DNA from: Aeromonas diversa CDC 2478-85
Lineage (GTDB): Bacteria > Pseudomonadota > Gammaproteobacteria > Enterobacterales > Aeromonadaceae
Assembly: GCF_000819805.1 (NCBI RefSeq)
Contig: NZ_CDCE01000031.1
Span: forward strand, 160,893-224,892
Length of the DNA: 64,000 nucleotides
Direction of reading: 5' to 3'
Both the position numbers and the translations under genes were made by a program. Below are positions 1 through 10,125 of this stretch, piece after piece (the stretch's first letter is position 1; the number at the start of each line of letters is the position of its first letter). Below the pieces are notes generated by a model that saw only the letters and a program-made list of their open reading frames with translations, made no database searches and had not been told where the DNA came from.

Positions 1-314
1 CTGCGCCTCGCTGCCATGCTATTCGCCCTGAGCTTGAAGGCGGCGTTTTCTGTGCGGTAAGGCGGCAACCGGGATTTCACGCAGGAAAGGAGTGGTTGGC
101 ACCTCTGGTGTTGGGGTTAGTCCCAATGAGTCTCGTGGTGGCGCCTGGGTTGTCTTGAGCTGGAGGGGGCTGATGGGGTCGGCGGCCAGAATACTGGGCG
201 GGGCAAGCATAACGTCAATGCTTGAAAACAAGCGGGGTTGCCCCCTGGTCCGATCGGTGTCAAACCCGGGAAGCAACCCCGCACTCATACCATGCGTTTT
301 AATGACGCGGGGTA
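1..314. other. Window edge and downstream region of ychF
   Basis: No convincing gene is seen. Frame 1 on the plus strand is open from base 1 to a TAA at 58-60 (about 19 residues, rich in Leu and Ala), so it may be the last codons of a gene lying to the left, but this cannot be decided. The rest has short open frames on both strands without ribosome binding sites or recognisable products. A perfect 10-bp inverted repeat (232-241 and 273-282) lies 30-80 bp past the ychF stop and is listed separately. Confidence 0.4.
232..282 (-). terminator. Inverted repeat, possible ychF terminator
   Basis: GCGGGGTTGC at 232-241 is perfectly complementary to GCAACCCCGC at 273-282, with a 31-base spacer. Read on the minus strand it lies just after ychF and is followed by TTGTTTTC, a short T-rich stretch. 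The long loop is unusual for an intrinsic terminator, so this is only a candidate. Confidence 0.4.
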
Positions 315-1406
315 TTACACATTGAACAGGAAGTTCATGATGTCACCGTCTTTGACGATGTAATCCTTCCCTTCGGCGCGCATCTTGCCCGCTTCTTTGG
401 CACCCTGTTCGCCCTTGAACTGGATAAAGTCGTCGAAGGCGATGGTCTGGGCGCGGATAAAGCCCTTCTCGAAGTCGGTGTGGATCTTGCCGGCCGCCTG
501 CGGGGCGGTGGCACCGACCGGGATGGTCCAGGCGCGCACTTCCTTCACACCGGCGGTGAAGTAGGTCTGCAGGTTGAGCAGGGTGTAGCCTGAGCGGATC
601 ACCCGGTTCAGGCCCGGCTCTTCGATGCCCAGATCGGCCATGAAGTCTGCGCGATCGGCGTCGTCCAGCTCGGCGATGTCGGACTCGATGGCGCAGCAGA
701 CAGGTACCACCACGGCGTTCTCGGCGGCGGCGATCTCACGTACCTTATCCAGGAAGGGGTTGTTCTCGAACCCGTCCTCGGCCACGTTGGCGATGTACAT
801 GGTGGGCTTCAAGGTCAGGAAGTTGAGGTAATCGACGGCGGCGATCTCCTCCTTGGAGAGGTTCAGACCACGGATCATCTTGTCCGCTTCCAGGCCGGCC
901 TTGATCTTCTCTAGCACTTCCACCTCGAACTTGGCGTCCTTGTCGCCACCCTTGGCACGCTTGGATTGGCGCAGGATGGCGCGATCGCATGCCTCCAGGT
1001 CGGAGAGGGCCAACTCGGTGTTGATCACCTCGATGTCGTCGGCCGGGGAGACCTTGCCCGCCACGTGAACGATGTTCTCGTCTTCGAAGCAGCGTACCAC
1101 GTGACCGATGGCGTCGGTCTCGCGGATGTTGGCCAAGAACTGGTTACCCAGGCCTTCACCCTTGGAGGCACCGGCCACCAGGCCGGCGATGTCCACGAAC
1201 TCCATGGTGGTCGGCACGGTACGCTGGGGTTTTACGATCTCGGCCAGCTGGTCCATGCGGGGATCCGGCACCGGCACCACGCCGGTATTCGGCTCTATGG
1301 TGCAGAAGGGGAAGTTGGCGGCTTCGATACCGGCCTTGGTCAGCGCATTGAACAGGGTGGATTTGCCCACATTGGGCAGGCCCACGATACCGCATTTAAA
1401 ACCCAT
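315..1406 (-). CDS. ychF: Ribosome-associated P-loop ATPase YchF (OLA1 family)
   Basis: 363 residues, the normal length for YchF. The P-loop GLPNVGKST is at residues 9-17 and a DIAG switch motif is near 71-74. The position that carries NKxD in GTPases reads NVAE (within YIANVAED), which is the family hallmark explaining preference for ATP over GTP. A C-terminal TGS domain covers roughly residues 280-360. The family binds ribosomes and is linked to translation control and oxidative stress responses. It lies 37 bp after pth on the same strand, as in E. coli, so co-transcription is likely. The ATG at 1406 places the P-loop at the usual distance from the N-terminus. Confidence 0.97.
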   Translation of the reverse strand: MGFKCGIVGLPNVGKSTLFNALTKAGIEAANFPFCTIEPNTGVVPVPDPRMDQLAEIVKPQRTVPTTMEFVDIAGLVAGASKGEGLGNQFLANIRETDAIGHVVRCFEDENIVHVAGKVSPADDIEVINTELALSDLEACDRAILRQSKRAKGGDKDAKFEVEVLEKIKAGLEADKMIRGLNLSKEEIAAVDYLNFLTLKPTMYIANVAEDGFENNPFLDKVREIAAAENAVVVPVCCAIESDIAELDDADRADFMADLGIEEPGLNRVIRSGYTLLNLQTYFTAGVKEVRAWTIPVGATAPQAAGKIHTDFEKGFIRAQTIAFDDFIQFKGEQGAKEAGKMRAEGKDYIVKDGDIMNFLFNV

Positions 1407-1443
1407 GGTCGTTTACCTTACTTGATTGATGCTGTGGAGTGGC

Positions 1444-2034
1444 TCACTCGGCCTTGAAGCTGTGCAGCCGGTTCATGGCCTTGGTCATGTCCTGCTTGAA
1501 CAGGATGTCGGTGGCGCGCAGGGATTCGTCCAGCGCGGCATCGATCAGATCCTGCTCCTTGGCCGGAGCCTTGGTCAGCACGAAGCCGGCGACCAGCTCC
1601 TTGCTGCCGGGATGGCCGATCCCGAGGCGCAGCCGGTAGAAATTATTGTTGTTGCCAAGCTTGGCAATGATGTCCTTGAGGCCGTTATGCCCCCCGTGAC
1701 CACCGCCCTGCTTGAACTTGGCGATGCCGGGTGGCAGGTCCAGCTCGTCGTGGGCCACCAGGATGGCCTCCGGCTCGATCTGGTAGAAGCGCGCCAGGGC
1801 GGCGACCGCCTTGCCCGACAGATTCATATAGGTGGCCGGGATGAGCAGGCGCACATCCTGGCCGTCCACCTGCAGACGAGCGGTGTGACCGAAGAACTTG
1901 GGTTCCTCGCGCAGGCTGACGTTGTGCCAGCGCGCCAGCTGCTCCACATACCAGGCGCCCGCGTTGTGGCGGGTCTTGGCGTATTCGGGGCCGGGATTGC
2001 CGAGGCCCACAATCAACTTGATCTGGCTTGTCAC
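1444..2034 (-). CDS. pth: Peptidyl-tRNA hydrolase
   Basis: 196 residues, matching bacterial Pth (about 194). It releases tRNA from peptidyl-tRNAs that drop off the ribosome. The N-terminus has [10 protein letters not shown] followed by the TRHNAG block with the catalytic His (residue 23); VAHDELDLP carries the conserved Asp, and [10 protein letters not shown] the glycine-rich substrate loop. The start codon is GTG at 2034; it gives the standard family start ([13 protein letters not shown]), and no in-frame ATG lies nearby. ychF follows on the same strand, the order seen in enteric bacteria, suggesting a two-gene unit. Confidence 0.96.
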   Translation of the reverse strand: MTSQIKLIVGLGNPGPEYAKTRHNAGAWYVEQLARWHNVSLREEPKFFGHTARLQVDGQDVRLLIPATYMNLSGKAVAALARFYQIEPEAILVAHDELDLPPGIAKFKQGGGHGGHNGLKDIIAKLGNNNNFYRLRLGIGHPGSKELVAGFVLTKAPAKEQDLIDAALDESLRATDILFKQDMTKAMNRLHSFKAE

Positions 2035-2160
2035 GGGTTCACTCTTTCGTCGATATCAGGATGACTGGCAGGGGTGTGCCCGAAGGCAAGAGGCGTATTC
2101 TAGCCGTGGGGCGGCGATCTCTCAACCAAACCGCCCCGCAGAACGCTCAAGGATGGCGGT

Positions 2161-4155
2161 TCAGGGCAGACGCTTGAGGGTCACCACCTCGTCACCCAGG
2201 GCGATGAGGGGGTTGCGAGCAGCCCGCACATACTCGGTAAAGGCGGCCGCGTCGGTGCCACAGTCGAGCCCCTTGGCCTTGCAGTCGAGGGCCGTGCCCC
2301 GATAGCGCACCGCCACCTTGTCCCCCGTTCGGGTGACGCCGGCAACGGGGAAGGCGGTGAGAGCCCCATCGACCCGGGCCAGCTCGACCCGCTCGCTGCC
2401 CGGCTGTTGCTGGGCGCGGTAGAGGGCATCCCAGCCGTCGTTGCCGTTGGCGCTGTAACCGTTCATCACCACCCGATAGCGGGCGTTATCCAGCAGCGGT
2501 TGCCATTGGCCATCGCGGCTCTGCCACTCCAGCACCGTCACCTTGCCGCCTTTGCCAGCGCTTGTCTCTTCGAAGGTGTAGCGCAGGTGGCCACCGTAGG
2601 GGAACTTGCCCGCGTGGGCACCGGCCGCCAGGGTTGCGCTCACCGTCTCGGTAATGAGAGCGCGCACATCGCTGCCGCTGACGGTCAGCACCGACAGCTG
2701 GTTCTTGAAGGGGAGCAGGGTGAGGGCGGCATCCCCCTCGCGCCACTCACCGGCACCTATGTCGGCGCGCACGCCGCCGACCGCCGTGATGGCAAAGTCG
2801 ACCGGCTGGCCGAGCAGGGCCTGCACCGGGGCGCTGTTGGCCCACCAGTACTGGGATTCGGCCACCAGGGGCGCCACGTCGGAGCCATGAGCATCGCTCT
2901 TGTCGTCGCCGGGACGGCGCGGGTTGGGTAGATCGGCGGGCACGCTGGCGATCACCTTGCCGAAGGCCTGCTCCAGATCCGGCTTGTAGTGGCTGTCGAT
3001 GAGGCCGCGCAGGCGGGCATCCTCATCGACCCTCAGTATGTTTTCCTGCTTGTCGACGAAGGCGATGGCCTGTTCCCGGGCCTGGCTCGCCAGCGGCGCC
3101 TGGCGGGCCGCATCCCCATAGAAGTCGGCGCTGGCGAGCAGGGTGTTCTTGCCCTCGCATCCGGTGATGCGGCCATCACCATCGAAGCTTACCTCGACCA
3201 GTCCCATCGCCTGGGCATAGGAGCCGGCCTGTACCACGCAGGTCTGGCCTATGCCGTCCGGGTTGGTGACCAGCTGGGCGTAGCGGGTGGCGCTTTGGCC
3301 CATGCCAAGGTTACTGAAATCCCCCAGCAGGCTGTGGGAGTGGCCACCGACGATGACGTCGATGCCGTTGACCTGGGCGGCGAGGGTCAGATCGCGCTGG
3401 TTGCCGATGTGGGTCAGCAGCACCACCTTGTTGACCCCTTTCTGCTTGAGCAGATCCACGGTGGCCTGGGCCGAGGCCGCCTCCTTGGCAAAGCGCAATT
3501 TGCCGGTGTTCGGCGCTATGTCACCCATCTCTTCCAGCACCAGACCGACCACGGCCACGATGGGCTTGTCGGCGGGAAGGGGATCCCCCTCCTTGAGCGG
3601 GGTCTTCTGGTTGCCATCGAAGGTGAACAGGGCGTAGGGCTTGAGGTTGGTCATGCCCTGCAGATCGGCATCCTGACGGGTATCCAGATTGGCGGCCAGC
3701 AGCGGGAAGTTGACCCCCTTGATGAAACGCGCCAGCCGGGCGTTGTCGAGGTCGAACTCATGATTGCCGAGCGCCATGGCGTCGAGACCGAACTGGCTGA
3801 GCAGCTCGGCATTGGCCATCCCCTCGTTGAGCTTGAAGTAGCCGCTCCCCTGCCAGGCATCTCCCCCGTGCAGGGTGAGCAGGGCCCGATTCTGACGCCG
3901 GGCATCGGCCTGCAGCGCCTTGGTCATGGTGAGCAGGCGCGGATAGCCGCCGAAGCGGGTGTAGACGGTGTCGTTCTCAACGCCCTGAGCCGCCAGCGCC
4001 GGGTTGCGCAGGGTGGCGTTAACCGGATCGAACTGGGAGTGGGTGTCGTTCATGTGGGCGATGCTGAGCACGAAGGTCTGGGGCTCATTGCCTTGCTGGC
4101 AGGCAAACAGGGCACTACAGAGGGTCGCGACAAGCAGGGGACGGAGTGGAGACAT
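2161..4155 (-). CDS. Lipoprotein 5'-nucleotidase / metallophosphoesterase (UshA/NadN type)
   Basis: 664 residues from the ATG at 4155, preferred because an AGGAAG ribosome site precedes it and it gives a lipoprotein signal ending in LFAC (Cys 19); a longer frame reaches 4245 but would run into the prs terminator. The two-domain 5'-nucleotidase layout is clear. The metallophosphatase half has HMNDTHSQFDP, HGGDAWQGS, GNHEFD and GGHSHS, the dinuclear metal-site motifs. The substrate-binding half contains GGVRADIGAGE and LLPFKNQL. Likely role: periplasmic or outer-membrane hydrolysis of nucleotides, UDP-sugars or NAD for scavenging. The exact substrate cannot be read from sequence; CpdB-like cyclic phosphodiesterase activity is an alternative. 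It sits between prs and pth, where E. coli has other genes. Confidence 0.88.
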   Translation of the reverse strand: MSPLRPLLVATLCSALFACQQGNEPQTFVLSIAHMNDTHSQFDPVNATLRNPALAAQGVENDTVYTRFGGYPRLLTMTKALQADARRQNRALLTLHGGDAWQGSGYFKLNEGMANAELLSQFGLDAMALGNHEFDLDNARLARFIKGVNFPLLAANLDTRQDADLQGMTNLKPYALFTFDGNQKTPLKEGDPLPADKPIVAVVGLVLEEMGDIAPNTGKLRFAKEAASAQATVDLLKQKGVNKVVLLTHIGNQRDLTLAAQVNGIDVIVGGHSHSLLGDFSNLGMGQSATRYAQLVTNPDGIGQTCVVQAGSYAQAMGLVEVSFDGDGRITGCEGKNTLLASADFYGDAARQAPLASQAREQAIAFVDKQENILRVDEDARLRGLIDSHYKPDLEQAFGKVIASVPADLPNPRRPGDDKSDAHGSDVAPLVAESQYWWANSAPVQALLGQPVDFAITAVGGVRADIGAGEWREGDAALTLLPFKNQLSVLTVSGSDVRALITETVSATLAAGAHAGKFPYGGHLRYTFEETSAGKGGKVTVLEWQSRDGQWQPLLDNARYRVVMNGYSANGNDGWDALYRAQQQPGSERVELARVDGALTAFPVAGVTRTGDKVAVRYRGTALDCKAKGLDCGTDAAAFTEYVRAARNPLIALGDEVVTLKRLP

Positions 4156-4210
4156 GGAAACTTCCTCGCTGCCTTGGTGGGTGGGATACGTTTTCGTGGA
4201 TATCAAAAAG

Positions 4211-4238
4211 ACGAAAACCGCCGTGCGGCGGTTTTCGT
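4211..4238 (-). terminator. Intrinsic terminator of prs
   Basis: A perfect 12-bp stem (4211-4222 with 4227-4238) closes a 4-base loop. On the minus strand it is followed directly by CTTTTTGATA. It starts 13 bp past the prs stop, so it should end the prs transcript before the nucleotidase gene. Confidence 0.9.
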
Positions 4239-4251
4239 GAATCACTCTCTA

Positions 4252-5199
4252 TCAATGCTCAAACATGGCAGAGATGGACTCTTCGTTGCTGATGCGGCGA
4301 ATGGCCTCGGCCAGCATGGAGGCCAGGCTGAGCTGCTTGACCTTGCCGATGGCCTTCATCTCGTCGGTCAGCGGGATGGAGTCGGTGATGATCACCTCGT
4401 CGATCACGGAGTCCTTGATGTTCTGCAGGGCGTTGCCGGAGAAGATCGGGTGGGTGGCGTAGGCAAACACACGCTTGGCACCGCGCTCCTTCAGGGCTTC
4501 GGCCGCCTTGCACAGGGTGCCGCCGGTGTCGATCATGTCGTCGACTATGATGCAGTCGCGGTCGGCCACGTCGCCGATCAGGTGCATGACCTGGGAGACG
4601 TTGGCGCGCGGACGGCGCTTGTCGATGATGGCGATGTCGGTGTCATCCAGCAGCTTGGCGATAGCACGGGCACGCACCACGCCGCCGATGTCCGGAGAGA
4701 CCACGACCGGGGCTTCCAGGTTCTTGGCCTTCATGTCTTCGAGCAGCACCGGGCTGCCGAACACGTTGTCCACCGGCACATCGAAGAAGCCCTGGATCTG
4801 TTCGGCGTGCAGATCCACGGTCAGCACGCGGTCGACACCGACGCTGGAGAGGAAGTCGGCGACCACCTTGGCGGTGATGGGCACACGGGCGGAGCGGACA
4901 CGACGGTCCTGACGGGCATAGCCGAAGTAGGGGATCACGGCGGTGATCCGACCGGCAGAGGCACGACGCAGGGCATCCACCATCACGATCAACTCCATCA
5001 GGTTGTCGTTGGTCGGGGCGCAGGTGGATTGAATGATGAAGATATCGCCGCCACGTACATTCTCGTTGATCTGTACGCTGATCTCGCCGTCGCTAAAGCG
5101 ACCTACGGCAGCATTGCCGAGTTTGATAAACAGGCGATCTGCGATCTTCTGGGCCAGTTCCGGCGTAGCGTTACCAGCAAACAGCTTCATGTCAGGCAC
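4252..5199 (-). CDS. prs: Ribose-phosphate pyrophosphokinase (PRPP synthetase)
   Basis: Makes PRPP from ribose 5-phosphate and ATP for purine, pyrimidine, NAD, His and Trp synthesis. From the GTG at 5199 the protein is 315 residues, exactly the E. coli length, and begins [10 protein letters not shown] as in E. coli, where GTG is also used; the upstream in-frame ATG at 5277 would add 26 unrelated residues. Seen motifs: the flexible ATP-handling stretch [12 protein letters not shown] near residue 96-107, the metal/ribose region [13 protein letters not shown], and the PRPP-binding loop DDMIDTGGT near 220-228. It follows ispE, 128 bp away, on the same strand and ends in a strong terminator. Confidence 0.97.
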   Translation of the reverse strand: MPDMKLFAGNATPELAQKIADRLFIKLGNAAVGRFSDGEISVQINENVRGGDIFIIQSTCAPTNDNLMELIVMVDALRRASAGRITAVIPYFGYARQDRRVRSARVPITAKVVADFLSSVGVDRVLTVDLHAEQIQGFFDVPVDNVFGSPVLLEDMKAKNLEAPVVVSPDIGGVVRARAIAKLLDDTDIAIIDKRRPRANVSQVMHLIGDVADRDCIIVDDMIDTGGTLCKAAEALKERGAKRVFAYATHPIFSGNALQNIKDSVIDEVIITDSIPLTDEMKAIGKVKQLSLASMLAEAIRRISNEESISAMFEH

Positions 5200-5327
5200 G
5201 GTTTGAAACCTCGGGGTTGCATCCAGTATGTGGGGTGGACCAAGAGTCCGCTCGTTCGGGGGCAAACGATTTATCAAGGTGGCGGACGAAGCCCGGCCAG
5301 GGAAGTGAGGCGCTCATCTCTGCTCGC

Positions 5328-6197
5328 CTAGATGCTGCCGGCCACATTTGCATGACGAGCCAGTTGCAAGATATTGGCCAGAGGTGATATGTTCACGCCC
5401 TTGGCAACAAATCCCATCCAGCCGTCAGGCAGTTTTGCCAACACTTCCCGAGCAAGGCTCTCGTCTTCGAATGCTGCGAAGACGCAGGCTCCGGTGCCCG
5501 TCATTCTTGACGGCGCGTATTCTAGCAACCAGCCGAGCGCATTGGCAACCTCGGGGTGGCGCTTTTTGACAAGCCCCTCGCAATCGTTTTTCCATTCTCC
5601 TGCCAGCAGATCCTGCAATCTCATTTTCGGGGTATCTCTCGGCAGGTCCGGATCCTGAAAAATGGCGGCCGTGGCCACATGGCATTCGGGCTTGATCACC
5701 AGATACCAACGCTCCGGGATCTCGATCGGCCGGAGCCGCTCACCGACCCCCTCGGCAAAGGCCGCTACCCCGCGAACAAACACCGGCACGTCGGCGCCGA
5801 GGCGCACCCCTATCTCGGCCAGCTCATCCACCGACAAATCGGCGCCCCAGAGATGGTTGAGGGCCACTAGCGTGGTGGCCGCATCCGACGAGCCACCGCC
5901 GATGCCACCGCCCATGGGCAGCACCTTGGTGAGCCGGATCCTGGCTCCCTTGGGCGTCGGCAGACGTGTCTGCAACAGGCGCGCGGCGCGGATGATGAGA
6001 TTCTCCTCATCCGGTACGCCGGGGATCGCTGGGGAGAGGGTGAGGGCGGGATCCTCGGTTACCTCGAAGCTCAGGGTGTCGCCGTGGTCGAGGAAGATAA
6101 ACAGGGTCTGCAACTCGTGGTAACCGTCGGGACGACGACCGTTGACGTGCAAGAACAGGTTCAGCTTGGCAGGCGCCGGCCAGAGGATGTTGCTCAT
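5328..6197 (-). CDS. ispE: 4-diphosphocytidyl-2-C-methyl-D-erythritol kinase
   Basis: 289 residues from the ATG at 6197. ATP-dependent phosphorylation of CDP-methylerythritol, step four of the MEP isoprenoid pathway; ispD and ispF are also in this window. GHMP-kinase features are plain: [21 protein letters not shown] at the N-terminus with the catalytic Lys, and the glycine-rich ATP loop [15 protein letters not shown] near residue 95-110. The start codon overlaps the lolB stop as ATGA, a sign of translational coupling, which decides against a slightly longer frame from 6209. Order lolB-ispE-prs is the same as in E. coli. Confidence 0.96.
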   Translation of the reverse strand: MSNILWPAPAKLNLFLHVNGRRPDGYHELQTLFIFLDHGDTLSFEVTEDPALTLSPAIPGVPDEENLIIRAARLLQTRLPTPKGARIRLTKVLPMGGGIGGGSSDAATTLVALNHLWGADLSVDELAEIGVRLGADVPVFVRGVAAFAEGVGERLRPIEIPERWYLVIKPECHVATAAIFQDPDLPRDTPKMRLQDLLAGEWKNDCEGLVKKRHPEVANALGWLLEYAPSRMTGTGACVFAAFEDESLAREVLAKLPDGWMGFVAKGVNISPLANILQLARHANVAGSI

Positions 6198-6772
6198 TTC
6201 AGGCTCCACTCGTTGATCAGCAGCTTGAGGCGGGTGCCTTCCCCCTGCAGGGAGAGTTGATGGGGCAGGCGATAGCCGTCCTGGTCACGGTATTGCTGGT
6301 AGTCGATCTGCCAGGCGCCGTCGGTGACGCTGGCCAGACTCTTGTCCGGATTGAGCTGGTACTGGGCATCGCCCGGTAGCCCCTTGATCCACTCGGGCAG
6401 GCCGTCGATGGGCAGCTCCCAGCCGGTCAGGCGGTAGATGAGCTCGCCCGCATCCTGACTCTGGTGGCGGTTGCCATCCCGGTCAGTCAGGGTGAGGCGG
6501 CCATGCTGGCGGGTCAGCTCGAGGATGTGGGTGCCGATGACGCTGGTGAGATTGAGGCGGTAGTCATCCCCCTCCTGCTGCCAGTTGAGGCGGGCGCTGC
6601 CCTTCTCTTTTTCGGTGATGATGGCGAGCTTGCCCGAGAGCTGCCAGTGGGTCAGCTGCTCGAGGCGTTGCCGCTCCTGGCTCCAGTCCACCTGCTGGCG
6701 CTGGGGTTGGGGAGTGGTGGCGCAGCCTGCCAGTAGCAGGGCCAGGGTGAGGAGTATGAGACGAAGGGGCAC
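6194..6772 (-). CDS. lolB: Outer-membrane lipoprotein receptor LolB
   Basis: 192 residues. Accepts lipoproteins from the periplasmic carrier LolA and inserts them into the inner leaflet of the outer membrane. It is itself a lipoprotein: hydrophobic signal [17 protein letters not shown] with lipobox LAGC, Cys 17. The LolB-like stretches [16 protein letters not shown] and [15 protein letters not shown] are typical of the family. It heads the minus-strand unit lolB-ispE and is divergent from hemA, as in enteric bacteria. Confidence 0.95.
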   Translation of the reverse strand: MPLRLILLTLALLLAGCATTPQPQRQQVDWSQERQRLEQLTHWQLSGKLAIITEKEKGSARLNWQQEGDDYRLNLTSVIGTHILELTRQHGRLTLTDRDGNRHQSQDAGELIYRLTGWELPIDGLPEWIKGLPGDAQYQLNPDKSLASVTDGAWQIDYQQYRDQDGYRLPHQLSLQGEGTRLKLLINEWSLK

Positions 6773-6898
6773 GGGGTCGGCTCCGGATGATGATTTGCGA
6801 CAGTATAAGTGGCGGCCGTATCGCTTTTAAAGGCCTACCCTTTCCCGTACAATTAGCGCCCTGCCACTGCCCTGCTCCAAGGATTACCCCACAGCCCC
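6773..6898. promoter_or_regulatory. Divergent lolB / hemA promoter region
   Basis: The 126-bp gap between two divergent genes must hold both promoters. TACAAT at 6848-6853 is a reasonable -10 for hemA but no clear -35 precedes it. TATAAG lies at 6804-6809. No operator or leader peptide is recognisable. Confidence 0.35.
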
Positions 6899-8155
6899 AT
6901 GAGTCTGCTCGCGCTAGGAATCAACCACAAGACGGCCAGCGTCTCGTTGCGCGAGCGTGTGGCCTTCGGTCCCGACTGCATCGAGCGCGCGCTGCACGAT
7001 CTGGTGCAGCAGCCCGGGGTGAGCGAGGCGGTGATCGTCTCTACCTGCAATCGCACCGAGATCTACTGCAACCTGGATGCGGGGCAGGGGGAACAGGTGC
7101 TGCACTGGTTGCAGCGCTTCCACCGGCTGGAGTGCGGTGAGCTCGACAATGCCACCTACCTCCATCACGACGAGGAGGCGGTGCGCCATCTGATGCGGGT
7201 GGCCTGTGGCCTCGACTCCCTGGTGCTCGGCGAGCCCCAGATCCTGGGGCAGATCAAGCAATCCTACGGCACCGCCCAACAGGTCGGCGGCCTGCGGGCG
7301 ATCCTGGAGCGGCTGTTCCAGAAAGCCTTCTCGGTGGCCAAGCGGGTGCGTACCGACACCGAGATTGGCGCCAGCGCCGTGTCGGTGGCGTTTGCCGCCG
7401 TCAGCCTGGCGCGCCAGATCTTCGCCGATCTCTCCCAGACCAAGGTGCTGCTGGTCGGCGCCGGTGAGACCATAGAACTGGTGGCCCGCCATCTGCGCGA
7501 GCAGAACGTGACCCAGATGATGGTCGCTAACCGTACCCTGCAGCGGGCCCAGGGACTGGCCGAGGAGTTCGGTGCCCAGGTGATGACCCTGGAGGCGATC
7601 CCCGAGCATCTGCACGAGGCGGACATCGTCATCAGCTCGACCGCGAGCCCATTGCCCCTCATCGGTAAGGGGATGGTGGAGCGGGCCCTCAAGGCGCGCC
7701 GCTACCGCCCCATGTTTCTGGTCGACATCGCCGTGCCGCGCGACATCGAGGAGGAGGTGGACGAGCTCTCCGATGCCTATCTCTACACGGTGGACGACCT
7801 GCAGGGGATCATCGAGCAGAACCTGGAGGCGCGCCGCCGCGCCGCCCAGCAGGCCGAGCGCATCGTGCTGGAGGAGCGCGACGACTTCATGGGGTGGTTC
7901 CGTTCCCTCCATGCGGTCGATCTGATCCGCGACTATCGCCAGCAGGCTCAGGGTTATGCCGAGGAGGAACTCTCCCGCGCCTTGCAGAGCCTGCAACAGG
8001 GTGAGGAGCCCGAGGCGGCGCTGCGGCGTTTGGCCCATCGCCTCACCAACAAACTGATCCATAATCCGACCCAGGCCCTGCGTCACGCCGGTGAGCAGGA
8101 CGATCGGGAACAGTTGGCCCTGCTGCGAAGTGCCCTCGGCCTGCAGCAGGAGTGA
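6899..8155 (+). CDS. hemA: Glutamyl-tRNA reductase
   Basis: 418 residues, as in E. coli. Reduces Glu-tRNA(Glu) to glutamate-1-semialdehyde, the committed step of the C5 haem pathway, using NADPH. The catalytic Cys is residue 50 in [22 protein letters not shown] is the family signature; the Rossmann domain with [16 protein letters not shown] lies around residues 180-200; the C-terminal dimerisation helix follows. It is the first gene of the run hemA-prfA-prmC-sirB2-sirB1-kdsA, the same as in E. coli, with short gaps or overlaps throughout, so one operon is likely. Confidence 0.97.
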   Translation: MSLLALGINHKTASVSLRERVAFGPDCIERALHDLVQQPGVSEAVIVSTCNRTEIYCNLDAGQGEQVLHWLQRFHRLECGELDNATYLHHDEEAVRHLMRVACGLDSLVLGEPQILGQIKQSYGTAQQVGGLRAILERLFQKAFSVAKRVRTDTEIGASAVSVAFAAVSLARQIFADLSQTKVLLVGAGETIELVARHLREQNVTQMMVANRTLQRAQGLAEEFGAQVMTLEAIPEHLHEADIVISSTASPLPLIGKGMVERALKARRYRPMFLVDIAVPRDIEEEVDELSDAYLYTVDDLQGIIEQNLEARRRAAQQAERIVLEERDDFMGWFRSLHAVDLIRDYRQQAQGYAEEELSRALQSLQQGEEPEAALRRLAHRLTNKLIHNPTQALRHAGEQDDREQLALLRSALGLQQE

Positions 8156-8197
8156 CCCGTCGGCCACCCTTGGCCAATGCCCATTTTTGAGAGAACC

Positions 8198-9286
8198 ATG
8201 AATCCATCTGTCATTCGCAAGCTGGAAGGGCTCATCGAGCGCCACGAGGAAGTGCAGGCCCTGCTCGGGGAGCCGGACGTCATCAACGATCAGGATCGCT
8301 ATCGCGGCCTGACCCGGGAGTACTCCCAGCTCGAGGAGATCGTCGGTGGCTTCCGCCGCTGGCGCCAGGCCGAGGAGGACCTCGAGGCCGCCAGGCTGAT
8401 GCTGGAGGAAGATGACCCCGAGCTGCGCGAGATGGCGCAGGAGGAGCTGCCGCTCGCCAAGGCCAACCTGGAGAGCCTGGAGCAGGAGTTGCAAATCATG
8501 CTGCTGCCCAAGGATCCCAAGGATGACAACAACTGCTACCTCGAGATTCGCGCCGGAGCCGGTGGCGATGAGGCGGCCATCTTCGCCGGCGACCTCTATC
8601 GCATGTATTCGCGCTATGCCGAGCGCCAGGGCTGGCGCATCAGCATGGTCAGCTGCAACGAGGGGGAGCACGGTGGCTTCAAAGAGGTGATCGCCAAGGT
8701 CGACGGTGAGCGGGTCTACGGCCGCCTCAAGTTCGAGTCCGGTGGTCACCGGGTGCAGCGGGTGCCCGAGACCGAGTCTCAGGGGCGGATCCACACCTCC
8801 GCCTGCACGGTTGCCGTCTTGCCCGAGGTGCCCGAGGCCGAGCAGATCGAAATCAACCCGGCGGACCTGAAGGTCGACACCTTCCGTGCCTCCGGCGCCG
8901 GTGGCCAGCACGTCAACAAGACCGACTCGGCCATCCGTATCACCCACCTGCCGACCGGTCTGGTGGTGGAGTGTCAGGACGAGCGCTCCCAGCACAAGAA
9001 CCGCGCCAAGGCGCTGGCGGTGCTGGCGGCGCGTCTGCAAGCGGCCGAGGATGAGCGTCACCGCGCCGCCGAGCAGAACACCCGTCGCAACCTGGTGGGC
9101 TCGGGTGATCGCTCCGAGCGCATCCGCACCTACAACTACCCCCAGGGGCGCCTGTCGGAGCACCGCATCAATCTCACACTTTACCGTCTCTCCGAGGTGC
9201 TGGAAGGGGATCTGGACTGCGTCATCACCCCGCTGGTGCAAGAGTATCAGGCCGATCAGCTCGCCTCCCTGGCGGATAACAGCTGA
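8198..9286 (+). CDS. prfA: Peptide chain release factor 1
   Basis: 362 residues from the ATG at 8198; this start matches E. coli RF1 ([10 protein letters not shown]), while an ATG at 8177 would add seven unrelated residues. RF1 ends translation at UAG and UAA. The GGQ peptidyl-hydrolysis motif is in [14 protein letters not shown], and the codon-reading PxT tripeptide reads P-E-T in RVPETESQG (E. coli has P-A-T). The Gln of GGQ should be methylated by PrmC, the next gene, whose ATG overlaps this stop as TGATG. Confidence 0.97.
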   Translation: MNPSVIRKLEGLIERHEEVQALLGEPDVINDQDRYRGLTREYSQLEEIVGGFRRWRQAEEDLEAARLMLEEDDPELREMAQEELPLAKANLESLEQELQIMLLPKDPKDDNNCYLEIRAGAGGDEAAIFAGDLYRMYSRYAERQGWRISMVSCNEGEHGGFKEVIAKVDGERVYGRLKFESGGHRVQRVPETESQGRIHTSACTVAVLPEVPEAEQIEINPADLKVDTFRASGAGGQHVNKTDSAIRITHLPTGLVVECQDERSQHKNRAKALAVLAARLQAAEDERHRAAEQNTRRNLVGSGDRSERIRTYNYPQGRLSEHRINLTLYRLSEVLEGDLDCVITPLVQEYQADQLASLADNS

Positions 9287-10125
9287 TGCGCCTGGACGCC
9301 GCCCGCGCCTGGCTGACCGAGGCCCTCGCTGGAGGCGAGTCGCCGCGGGCCGATGCCGACGCCCTGCTCTGTCATCTGCTGGAGCGGGATCGCGGCTATC
9401 TGCTGAGCTGGCCTGAGCGTGAGCTCACTCCCGATCAGCTTGCCCGGCTCGAGGGATGGCTGGCGCGTCGCCAGCATGGTGAGCCGGTGGCGCACATCCT
9501 CGGGGAGCGGGAGTTCTGGTCCCTCTCCCTGTTGGTGAGCCCGGCCACCCTGATCCCGCGCCCCGACACCGAGGTGCTGGTGGAGCAGGCTCTGATGCGC
9601 CTGCCGGCCACCCCCGCCCGGGTGCTCGATCTCGGAACCGGCACCGGTGCCATCGCCTTGGCCCTCAAGTCGGAGCGACCCGATGACGAGGTGTGGGCAG
9701 TCGATGCCCAGCCCGATGCGGTGGCGCTGGCGAGGCGTAACTGCGAGCGGCTTCGCTTGCCGCTGCTATTGCGCCTCGGCTCCTGGTTTGAACCTCTGGG
9801 CGATGCACCCCGTTTCGACCTCATCGTCTCCAACCCGCCCTATATCGATGGGACGGACCCCCATCTTGCCCAAGGGGACGTGCGTTTCGAGCCCCTCACG
9901 GCGTTGGTGGCCGACGAGGAGGGGCTGGCGGATTTGCGCCATATCGTGTTCGGGGCCAGGGCCCATCTGGCTTTCGGCGGCTGGTTGCTGCTCGAGCACG
10001 GCTGGCAGCAGGGCGCCAGCGTGCGCCGTCTCCTGGCCGAGGCGGGCTATGACGCCATCGAGACGGTACGCGATTATGGTGATAACGACCGCGTCACACT
10101 GGGACGCTTCCAAGGAACTACCTGA
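9286..10125 (+). CDS. prmC: Release factor glutamine methyltransferase
   Basis: 279 residues. N5-methylates the GGQ glutamine of RF1 and RF2 with SAM. Motif I is LDLGTGTGAIALAL near residue 112-125, and the substrate-glutamine motif NPPY occurs in VSNPPYIDG near 185. An N-terminal helical domain (residues 1-75) fits PrmC rather than a generic methyltransferase. Both ends overlap neighbours as TGATG (prfA before, sirB2 after), indicating translational coupling. Confidence 0.96.
   Translation: MRLDAARAWLTEALAGGESPRADADALLCHLLERDRGYLLSWPERELTPDQLARLEGWLARRQHGEPVAHILGEREFWSLSLLVSPATLIPRPDTEVLVEQALMRLPATPARVLDLGTGTGAIALALKSERPDDEVWAVDAQPDAVALARRNCERLRLPLLLRLGSWFEPLGDAPRFDLIVSNPPYIDGTDPHLAQGDVRFEPLTALVADEEGLADLRHIVFGARAHLAFGGWLLLEHGWQQGASVRRLLAEAGYDAIETVRDYGDNDRVTLGRFQGTT

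Noticed and set aside
1..60. Possible last 19 codons of a plus-strand gene
   Set aside because: Too short to identify and equally explained by chance; noted in the edge region only.
2989..5331. Plus-strand open frame of 780 codons
   Set aside because: It lies antisense to the nucleotidase and prs genes, which have clear motifs. The long frame is a by-product of high GC and codon bias; its translation is His/Gly/Gln-rich without domains.
8763..8780. P-E-T instead of P-A-T codon-reading tripeptide in RF1
   Set aside because: The middle residue is variable (PxT) among RF1 proteins, so this is normal variation, not altered stop-codon use.
6914..9241. Minus-strand open frame of 775 codons
   Set aside because: Antisense to hemA and prfA, both certain. 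No ribosome site or recognisable domain.
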